Source: Mycobacterium asiaticum (lineage in GTDB: Bacteria; Actinomycetota; Actinomycetes; Mycobacteriales; Mycobacteriaceae). From it: a stretch of 64,000 nt of DNA. The stretch is from positions 1 to 64,000 of the forward strand of contig NZ_LZKQ01000331.1 of assembly GCF_001668675.1 (NCBI RefSeq), in the 5' to 3' direction. Position numbers and translations under genes: made by a program. The notes beneath the pieces are model-generated. The model had not been told where the DNA came from. It saw only the letters and a list, made by a program, of their open reading frames with translations, and searched no databases. Position 1 is the stretch's first letter; each line of letters opens with the position of its first letter. Shown here in pieces: positions 17,789-24,632 of this stretch.

Positions 17789-19798
17789 CTAGGGCCGCAG
17801 TTCGTAGTCGTCCGGATTAGGACGGTTGGTCCACTTCCAGTAGTCGACGATTCGGAAGCCATACAGCGTCGGAACGGCACCCGCCGAGTTTTTGTAGTAG
17901 CTCACGACTTTCGGGTGGGTGTACACCATCGTCTTTAACCTGTCCTGGTTCCGGCGGTTGTAGTCGTCGCAAACGTCAGCTCTTGGCATGGCCGACCCGA
18001 AGCCCCCGGCGAGCACCATGTCGATGCATCCCATGACATAGCGCATTTGGCATTCGGAGTTGTAGATGATGCTGGCTCCGTTGACGGCATTTGTGCCGGG
18101 ACCGTACATACAGAAAAAGTTCGGAAACCCTGGCACCGTGATGCCCAGATAGGCGTACGCCGCATCGCCCCAAATGTCGTTGAGCGCCAGCCCGTCCAGC
18201 CCGCGCACGTCGATCGGGCCGAGCTGATGGTTTACGTCGAAACCGGTGGCCCAGACCAGCACGTCAGCGCGGCGGTGAGCCCCATCGACTGTCGTGACCC
18301 CGTCGCGGGTGATCTCGGCGATGCCGTCGGTGATGAGCTCGACGTCGTCTCGCTGCAGCGTCTTGAGCCAGGTTCCGTCGTCCTGCAACGTCCGCTTGCC
18401 CATCGGCGGGTAGTCGGGGGTAACCTTCGCCAGCAGCTCCGCGTCGTCGGTGAAGGACCGCATCCAGGCGATGAACAACTCGCGAACCGCATGATTCGCC
18501 TTGCTACAGGACTTTCCGCCGGTGTCCCAACCGGGGTCTATTATCACCAGCTCCTGTGCGGCGTCGGTGATCGGCCACCACGACACGAACCGCAGCCAGC
18601 GCGCGTAGTACGGCAGGTGGCGTACCGCCCATTTGGCGCCGTCGCCGATCGGTTTGTGGTAGTTGACGTTGGGCGCCATCCATTGTGGAGTGCGTTGGTA
18701 GACGTCGACGTGTCTGGTGCGTTCCGCGATGGCCGGAACTAGTTGAAATCCGCTGGCGCCCGCACCTATCACGGCCACGCGCTTGTCGCTGAGCTCTACA
18801 TTGTCGTGCCAGTCGGCGGTGTGGAACGAAGGCCCGCTGAAGTCATTGGCGCCTTTGATGTTTGGAATCACGGGGTTGCTGAACTGGCCGACGGCGCAGA
18901 CGAGCGCACGCGCGAATAGTGTTTCCTCTGCTCCGTCGCCCGTACGGACGCTCACCCGCCAGGTCGCGGAGCTGTCGTCCCACTCAGCAGCAGTAACCGT
19001 GGTGGAGAAGCGCACATGCGGGGTGATGCCATGCCGATTCGCCACATCTTTCAGGTACTGCAGGATCTCCGGTTGCTCGGAGTAGAAGTGCGACCAGTGG
19101 TCGGTGGGTTCGAACGAGTATGAGTAATACTGATTTGCGATGTCGACCCGGCAGCCTGGATAGCGGTTGGCCTGCCAGGTGCCGCCTACCCCCGCTTGCT
19201 TTTCGACGATCGTGAAGGGGAAGCCGGCCTGCTTCAGCTTGATCGCGGCCAGCACACCAGCCTCGCCGCATCCGATCACGACAACGGGGAAATCGCTGCG
19301 CTGCTCCGGTTTTGACGCGAGCGGCGGTCCGCACTGATCGGCATCGGTAAATCGCAGGTCGGCGGCGATGTAGTCGATGTATTCTTCCGTCACCTGACCG
19401 GCTGACATGGCATCGAGCATCACGCGCATCTGGTCGGAGTCCGGGACAAAGGGGGGCGGGCAGCCGCGGTCACAGTAATCGCGCACCACCTCGAACGCCC
19501 GGTCGCGGACCACCCGTTTGTCGGCCTCGCTCATGCCGCCCTGCAAGTCCATCGCGATCAGCATGAAGGGCCGCGGGAGTTCGTCGAGCAGACCCAGGTC
19601 GCCCGTCATATGCACCATCGACATCAATAGGGCCGGAACACTGGCATCAGCGATCGCCGAGCGGATCATTTCGTCGGAGTCCTCGAACGGCAGACCAATT
19701 AACGCGTCGGCGTGGTCGTCCGCGGCAGTGCCGGCTAAGCGCACGCGTCCTGGGCGAGCGTCGGTAACCATCCCTTCCACTACACCGTCGGCGTGCAC
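17789..19798 (-). CDS. Baeyer-Villiger-type flavin monooxygenase, HAPMO-like
   Basis: This 669-residue protein has an N-terminal helical region of ~165 residues followed by a flavin monooxygenase. It shows the FAD motif VIGCGEAG, the BVMO fingerprint FSGPSFHTADW and a second dinucleotide motif VIGAGASG. The N-terminal extension and length match the 4-hydroxyacetophenone monooxygenase subgroup. Such enzymes insert oxygen beside a ketone, making esters or lactones. It starts at GTG 19798, directly after the TetR stop, and an ATG at 19771 is an alternative start. It appears to be in one operon with the TetR and CYP142-like genes, suggesting sequential oxidation of one ketone substrate. Confidence 0.87.
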   Translation of the reverse strand: MHADGVVEGMVTDARPGRVRLAGTAADDHADALIGLPFEDSDEMIRSAIADASVPALLMSMVHMTGDLGLLDELPRPFMLIAMDLQGGMSEADKRVVRDRAFEVVRDYCDRGCPPPFVPDSDQMRVMLDAMSAGQVTEEYIDYIAADLRFTDADQCGPPLASKPEQRSDFPVVVIGCGEAGVLAAIKLKQAGFPFTIVEKQAGVGGTWQANRYPGCRVDIANQYYSYSFEPTDHWSHFYSEQPEILQYLKDVANRHGITPHVRFSTTVTAAEWDDSSATWRVSVRTGDGAEETLFARALVCAVGQFSNPVIPNIKGANDFSGPSFHTADWHDNVELSDKRVAVIGAGASGFQLVPAIAERTRHVDVYQRTPQWMAPNVNYHKPIGDGAKWAVRHLPYYARWLRFVSWWPITDAAQELVIIDPGWDTGGKSCSKANHAVRELFIAWMRSFTDDAELLAKVTPDYPPMGKRTLQDDGTWLKTLQRDDVELITDGIAEITRDGVTTVDGAHRRADVLVWATGFDVNHQLGPIDVRGLDGLALNDIWGDAAYAYLGITVPGFPNFFCMYGPGTNAVNGASIIYNSECQMRYVMGCIDMVLAGGFGSAMPRADVCDDYNRRNQDRLKTMVYTHPKVVSYYKNSAGAVPTLYGFRIVDYWKWTNRPNPDDYELRP

Positions 19799-19800
19799 CT

Positions 19801-20505
19801 TTAGTCCTTGAACAGCTCGCCGTCGAAGGCGGCCAGCAAGATGTCTACTGCGGCTCCCATCTTGCTTTGGGGCAGCCCGTGGCTGAGCAGACCGATACCC
19901 ATGGCGGAGCCGAGGAAAGCCATGATGAGATCCATATCGTTTGCTTCTGTGGGGATTTCACCGTGCCGGCGGGCCTGAGAGAACATCTCGATCAACGCTG
20001 TGAGAAGCTCGGCGCCTTCCTGCAGTGACGGCACCAAATCGGGATGGCGCCTGATCTCGATCGGAATTGAGGCGAGGAACGGAGTGATCGTCGGCTTGCG
20101 TTCGTGCGTGCGCGCAGACGCCAGAAAGATCGCCTTGATCTTTTCTCGCAGCGGCCCGTCGATGTTGATCGCATCCATGTATTCGGGCAGCAATTCCGCC
20201 AACGCGGCATGAAAGGCGGCTTGGTACAGCTCGCGTTTGGATGCGAAGTACTGGTAGGTGGATGAGTGGGTGATACCTGCGGCTGCAGCGATTTCGGTCA
20301 TCCGAGCACCCGAATAGCCATGCGTCCCGAAGTGGACTTGTGCGGCCTCCACAAGCCGCGCGACCGTCTCTTCCGCCGAGCTGCCCGGGGGGCGTCCGAG
20401 TTGTTTGGCGGGCCCGCTGCGCCGTCGCGTCACCTTGTGGCGTCCTGGGCCACTCATGGGCGACACCATTCCGTCTCGCCGGTCCCGTCTAATGCCAACA
20501 TTCAT
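19801..20505 (-). CDS. TetR family transcriptional regulator (island)
   Basis: This protein has up to 234 residues. A basic N-terminal arm (TRRRSGPAKQLGRPPG) precedes a clear TetR helix-turn-helix (MTEIAAAAGITHSSTYQYF). A shorter start at ATG 20457 is possible. It lies between the flavoprotein gene upstream (52-bp gap) and the BVMO gene downstream (2-bp gap), all on the minus strand. It probably regulates this oxygenase operon. The palindrome at 22141-22152 in the promoter of the first gene is a candidate operator. Confidence 0.83.
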   Translation of the reverse strand: MNVGIRRDRRDGMVSPMSGPGRHKVTRRRSGPAKQLGRPPGSSAEETVARLVEAAQVHFGTHGYSGARMTEIAAAAGITHSSTYQYFASKRELYQAAFHAALAELLPEYMDAINIDGPLREKIKAIFLASARTHERKPTITPFLASIPIEIRRHPDLVPSLQEGAELLTALIEMFSQARRHGEIPTEANDMDLIMAFLGSAMGIGLLSHGLPQSKMGAAVDILLAAFDGELFKD

Positions 20506-20557
20506 CGAAATTACCCGACCGCCATCGTGAGCCCTGTTTTACACAGCCGCGGTGGCA

Positions 20558-22093
20558 TCACGCACATTTCGAATCTTTCTGTGCGATTCGGGACTTACGC
20601 CTTTTTCCCAAGGCTCTGTTCCTTAGCTCGGTGTAATCGGTGTCGGGAGGGGGTAATTGAGGCGCGGTGGCCGGCGGAATCTTGCTCAGGCCTAACCATG
20701 CCTTGACGGCATAGCGCGCCAGCCCGGCCAGCACCCGCGGATTCCTCAGCAGGTCGAACACCGTTTCCTGCAGGTTGTACACCCTGTCGAAGTGGGTGTG
20801 GACCGCTTCGTCCTCCCAGCACGCCTGCGAAATGAAGTGAAACACCGGCCAGGTGGTCCTCCGCATCAGGCGCTTGCGAAAGCCTTCCGGTAGCGCCTCG
20901 CTGCCGCTCGCTTGTTCATAGCCGGCGTCGCGGCTGAGCGCCAACGTCCAGGCGCCCTTCAGGAACTTTGCTTGCTCCGCATAGAAAGCCTTCGGAAACT
21001 CCGCCGAGCGCGGATCTATGGCATCGGAGAGGCGTCGCACCATCACTGCCGCGGTCGATGCGCAAGACATGCCCTGCGCGTAGATGGGATTGAAAGCACA
21101 CACCGCGTCCCCGAGGGCGATGAAACCCCTTGGCGGAGCATCGAGACGGTCGAATCGGCGCCAGACGTTGCGTGTGGAGCGCGTGTGGTGAACGCCGGTC
21201 AGCGGTTCGGAAGCAATCAGCAGGCGCGAGAACTCGCGAGTTCTGGTCTTGGTCGCCGCGGTCTCGTAGGACTCCACATCGGTGGGCATTTTCAGACCCC
21301 AGGATCCCATCACCGCGATGAAACTGTTGTCCTCGATCGGAAAAACCGAGCAGAGGTACTGATGGGGCTCGGGCGCGTGGTGGTCGGGGTCGGGGAACGT
21401 CGTCAGGAATCGGTACCACGGAAGATCGCCGGTCGGCCAGCGATACCAACGCGACGAATAGCTGACCTTCGCGTCGAGCGTCAGCTCCGCGGGTTCCTGA
21501 CCGAACTCTTTCATCCACTTCGCTGCCCTGCTGCCTCGTCCACCGGCGTCAATCACGAAGTCGGCCGCCAATTCCCGTGTCTGACCGGCGGCATCCCGGT
21601 ACAACACCCCGGCGATAATGGGCCCGCCGATATCGGTTCGAGACAGCAAGTGGTCCACCCGCGCGCCCTCGATGAGGGTGATGCCGGGATCGCTGGCCAC
21701 GAACCCGCGGATGGTCATCTCGATCATCGGACGGGACGCGAAGTACATCCGCATGTCGGTCTGCGACCGAGGCGCCCAGCCGTTGATCAGGCAGTTGGCC
21801 GCCTGAAGGCCGGGGTCGATCTCGCAACCGCCGTTGTCGGTCAGCCGATGCGTGAACCCGGGGAACAGGGTTTCGATTGCTTCTCGGCCGGCGGCGAGCA
21901 GGAAATGATTGTGCCAGGCTTGCGGCGTCCCGCGCCGACCTTGCGGCCTGGTGGGTAACGAGTCCGCTTCCAGGATGGTGACTTTGGCAAACCGGTGCTG
22001 AAGGGCCCGCGCGGCGCATAAGCCGCCGATACTGGCTCCGATCACCACAGCATGCCCGGCGTTCGCCCCCGCGCAATCGTTGTCCTCGCCCAT
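20558..22093 (-). CDS. FAD-dependent oxidoreductase (UbiH/squalene epoxidase-like)
   Basis: This ~511-residue flavoprotein has an N-terminal FAD motif VIGASIGGLCAARAL followed by an acidic residue (LEAD), a central DAGGRGS (DG-type motif), and ALGDAVCAFNPIYAQGMS, which corresponds to the GD motif of group A monooxygenases. ATG 22093 follows GGAGGAGGG at good spacing. It resembles the squalene epoxidase and halogenase branch, but no halogenase KxWxWxIP motif was seen. It is the first gene of the minus-strand oxygenase operon. Confidence 0.8.
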   Translation of the reverse strand: MGEDNDCAGANAGHAVVIGASIGGLCAARALQHRFAKVTILEADSLPTRPQGRRGTPQAWHNHFLLAAGREAIETLFPGFTHRLTDNGGCEIDPGLQAANCLINGWAPRSQTDMRMYFASRPMIEMTIRGFVASDPGITLIEGARVDHLLSRTDIGGPIIAGVLYRDAAGQTRELAADFVIDAGGRGSRAAKWMKEFGQEPAELTLDAKVSYSSRWYRWPTGDLPWYRFLTTFPDPDHHAPEPHQYLCSVFPIEDNSFIAVMGSWGLKMPTDVESYETAATKTRTREFSRLLIASEPLTGVHHTRSTRNVWRRFDRLDAPPRGFIALGDAVCAFNPIYAQGMSCASTAAVMVRRLSDAIDPRSAEFPKAFYAEQAKFLKGAWTLALSRDAGYEQASGSEALPEGFRKRLMRRTTWPVFHFISQACWEDEAVHTHFDRVYNLQETVFDLLRNPRVLAGLARYAVKAWLGLSKIPPATAPQLPPPDTDYTELRNRALGKRRKSRIAQKDSKCA

Positions 22094-22140
22094 GAACCCT
22101 CCTCCCTGACGGCCTGACCCCAAGGCTAGCAGATATCCAA

Positions 22141-22152
22141 CAGACTTGTCTG
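22141..22152. promoter_or_regulatory. Operator-like palindrome in divergent promoter
   Basis: CAGAC-TT-GTCTG is a perfect inverted repeat lying between the divergent flavoprotein and membrane-protein genes. It is the best candidate binding site for the TetR encoded at 19801-20505. Confidence 0.45.
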
Positions 22153-22215
22153 ATTATTATCAGCGGCATAAGCTTGCGCAAGCCTGTCCGCGAGATCAGC
22201 CCAAGGAACTTCAGT

Positions 22216-23361
22216 GTGAATACCTGCACCGCCGAGTTCGCCCGCCTGACCGCGCCGCTGCAAGGCGTCCGGTGCGATGGCAACCCATTCATCACCGTTC
22301 ACAGCCCGCTGTCATTGCAGAACTGGACATTTCCCGTGATCGAGGTGCTGTTGATCGCCGGCGCGATCGCATGCCTAATGCACGCCGTTCTGTGGTACCG
22401 GCGGCGCGGCGACTCGTCCAACCTGGTGGTGTGGAGCGCGCTCGTGCTGGCTCTGTTGCTGGTCGAACCGATCACCTATTTCCCCCAGTGGTTCCGACTT
22501 GATAGACAGATCGGCCTGGTGTTCGCCCACGGTCAGTTCTCTGTGCAGTTCCTGTACGACCGGCTGCCGCTCTACATCGTCGCCATGTATCCGGTGTTCG
22601 GTTACGTCGCCTATGCACTCGTGCAACGGACCGGAATCTTCAAGAAGTACAACGCATTCGTCGGAGCAACCTGCGTTGCGTTCGGATTCCTGTGCCTGTT
22701 CGAGGTCATTGACACTGTCGGCCCGCAGTGGCGATGGTGGGTGTGGAACACCGAAATAGCAACGGCGAAGCCATCTTTAGGCGTGGTTCCGTATGCGAGT
22801 TTGGAGGGCTTCTCGCTGATCGTGCCGTTTGCAGTCGCATTCGTAGCTCGGTTGCTCGCCCGCAAGCCCAGTCGCGGCGGCTGGCATATCGTGCGCGATG
22901 TGATCATTGCCAGCTTGGGAGTCTGGCCACTGATGGTCCTCAGCAGCGCGCTGTCGATCGTGCTGGGCATCGGCACGTCGCAACAAACCGGCCGATTCAT
23001 CGCCACCTGGTTGCTCATCGTGGGCGCCGCACTAATTACCGCGTTCGCATTCGTTGGGGCCTACAGGGCGCGGCAACGGGACCCCTCGATCGTGCCCGAA
23101 GGTGTTGAACGCGACTACTTCACAGCAGTGTGCGTGTTTGTGTATCTAGTTTTCGGGGGCATCTTCTGGGCCGCCGCTCTGCCGGCGTATCTGGCGGCTC
23201 ACAACGGGGTGACGCCTGCCGGAGACCCTACCGGGTCGCTGACGTTCGCTGTGATCACCTACATCCTCTCAATCGCGCTCGCCGCGGGCGCCTATACGCT
23301 TCGGCGGCATGCCCGTTCGGATGCGGCCAGCTCTCTCGCACCGACCGGATCCGTCGCCTGA
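22216..23361 (+). CDS. Polytopic membrane protein of unknown function
   Basis: This ~381-residue protein has about eight to ten hydrophobic segments and a charged C-terminus. The start is GTG 22216 with AAGGA 9 bp upstream; an earlier TTG is less likely. The general layout (periplasmic/cytoplasmic loops with conserved Trp and Tyr such as WRWWVWNTE and YFPQWFRLD) is reminiscent of the AveC-like membrane proteins later in this window, but I cannot show homology. It is divergent from the oxygenase operon and probably co-regulated, so a role in substrate uptake or membrane-bound conversion is an inference only. Confidence 0.65.
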   Translation: MNTCTAEFARLTAPLQGVRCDGNPFITVHSPLSLQNWTFPVIEVLLIAGAIACLMHAVLWYRRRGDSSNLVVWSALVLALLLVEPITYFPQWFRLDRQIGLVFAHGQFSVQFLYDRLPLYIVAMYPVFGYVAYALVQRTGIFKKYNAFVGATCVAFGFLCLFEVIDTVGPQWRWWVWNTEIATAKPSLGVVPYASLEGFSLIVPFAVAFVARLLARKPSRGGWHIVRDVIIASLGVWPLMVLSSALSIVLGIGTSQQTGRFIATWLLIVGAALITAFAFVGAYRARQRDPSIVPEGVERDYFTAVCVFVYLVFGGIFWAAALPAYLAAHNGVTPAGDPTGSLTFAVITYILSIALAAGAYTLRRHARSDAASSLAPTGSVA

Positions 23362-23413
23362 TGCGGTCTATGCGGTTCAAAACTCGATCGGCAGATCCAC
23401 ATGGACGCCGAAG

Positions 23414-23623
23414 GCCGACTCTTGGGACCGACCATACGACCTCCTCCTGAAATACGTCGAGGAATCCGGCGATGCTCTGGTCCCGCAGTAGTACTCCGTC
23501 GAGGTTTTCCATCTCGGGACATGGGTCGCTGCCCAACGCCGTAACTATGCGCAGGGCGCCCTAAAGCCCGACCGGGAGCGCCGTCTCAAGAAGGCCAACG
23601 GGCGGGTTTGGCGAGTGCGCTAA
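23414..23623 (+). pseudogene. Helicase-associated (HA) domain remnant
   Basis: Translated in one frame, this stretch reads like a helicase-associated domain repeat: SWDRPYDLLLKYVEESGDAL, then after one in-frame TAG stop, LGTWVAAQRRNYAQGAL and RRLKKANGRVW. The W-Y-L...LGxWxxxQR...Y..G.L...R...L pattern is diagnostic for PF03457. There is no start, and the rest of the parent gene is absent. It is a fragment left by earlier recombination at this point in the island. Confidence 0.65.
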
Positions 23624-23705
23624 CGCATCGCCCACTGAACCCGGTCCGTGGCGGACAACCGGACAACGCTGCCCCAAATTCGTGGTGCTCGTCTCAATAC
23701 TTTAG

Positions 23706-23821
23706 ATCTGAGACAGGCCCCGCAGGTCCTACTGCTGCAGAAGAAAGTCCACGTCGTACTGTCGCAAAAGTTGCCTCAGAACCATTGTCCCAATATTTGT
23801 GCTTCTGAGACTTTTGCGACA
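23706..23821. promoter_or_regulatory. Candidate res site upstream of serine recombinase
   Basis: A long inverted repeat lies directly before the recombinase: TGTCGCAAAAGT followed by CTCAGAA (23760-23781) against the inverted copy at 23803-23821. An extra TCTGAGACA occurs at 23706-23714. Repeated half-sites directly upstream of a resolvase gene are typical of res sites that serve both recombination and autoregulation. Confidence 0.6.
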
Positions 23822-23831
23822 AACTTAATGC

Positions 23832-24434
23832 ATGACCACCGCTACCGCTCTCACCGGTGTTCAAATCGGATACGCCCGCGTCTCCACCGGCCACCAGTCC
23901 CTCGACCAACAACTGGACGCCCTCACTGCAGCAGGGGTCGACCCTGACCGGGTCTATCGCGACAAGCTGTCCGGCACGTCGACACGCGAGCAGCGGCCCG
24001 GCCTAGCCGCATTGCTTGACTACGCACGAGCCGGTGACGCAATCGTCGTGGTCGGGATAGATCGATTGGGCCGCAATGCCGCCGAAGTCATGACAACGAT
24101 TCGCGAGCTGCGTGACCGCGAGATCGCCTTGAAGTCGCTGCGCGAAGGAATTGACACATCCAACGCGACCGGCCGAATGGTGGCCGGAGTACTGGCCAGC
24201 CTTGCCGAGCTTGAGCTTGAGTTAGGCCGTGAGCGTCGAGCAGCGGCGCGTGAGGCACGCCGGATACGCGGCCAGCACATCGGACGCCCCAAGGCGCTCG
24301 ATGCGAAGAAAGCCGGTCTGGCACAGCGGATGCACTCTAACGGTGAGTCGGCGAGCACGATTGCCAACGCCCTCGGCGTGAGCCGGGCGACCGTTTACCG
24401 CGTTTTGGCCGAAGAGACTGCTGCAGGCGATTGA
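23832..24434 (+). CDS. Serine recombinase (resolvase/invertase family)
   Basis: This 200-residue small serine recombinase has the catalytic serine in GYARVSTGHQ, conserved DRLGRN and GRMVAGVLASLAELELE, and a C-terminal helix-turn-helix (SASTIANALGVSRATVYRVL). Length and layout match Tn3-type resolvases and DNA invertases. Candidate binding sites lie at 23706-23821. No matching tnpA transposase is near, so it is a stand-alone or orphaned recombinase. It might act on other sites in the island, including the int/xis inversion, but no sequence link to those breakpoints was found. Confidence 0.92.
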   Translation: MTTATALTGVQIGYARVSTGHQSLDQQLDALTAAGVDPDRVYRDKLSGTSTREQRPGLAALLDYARAGDAIVVVGIDRLGRNAAEVMTTIRELRDREIALKSLREGIDTSNATGRMVAGVLASLAELELELGRERRAAAREARRIRGQHIGRPKALDAKKAGLAQRMHSNGESASTIANALGVSRATVYRVLAEETAAGD

Positions 24435-24477
24435 GAGGATGCTGCGCCTCTCGCGTTCGACACGCGACTCGCGCAAC

Positions 24478-24632
24478 TCAACCAGGGCGTTCGACTTCTG
24501 CTCGGGCCTGGTCGATTTGGTTGTAGGCGTAGGCCACTATCTCGGCGGTGGTCATCGTCTCACCCATGCGGGCCAGCGATTCGTAGGTCTGGTCGCCTAG
24601 GACGTCGCGGAGGTGGCCGATCGCTGATTTCA
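24478..24632 (-). pseudogene. Out-of-frame C-terminal tail of cyclase/ATPase gene
   Basis: Directly downstream of the stop of the cyclase gene, another frame reads on for ~51 codons: EMKSAIGHLRDVLGDQTYES, then ARMGETMTTAEIVAYAYNQI, ending at a stop at 24478. This continues the helical-repeat C-terminus expected in this protein family. One extra base near 24630 would join it to the main frame, so the gene has either a real frameshift or a sequencing error. Confidence 0.6.
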
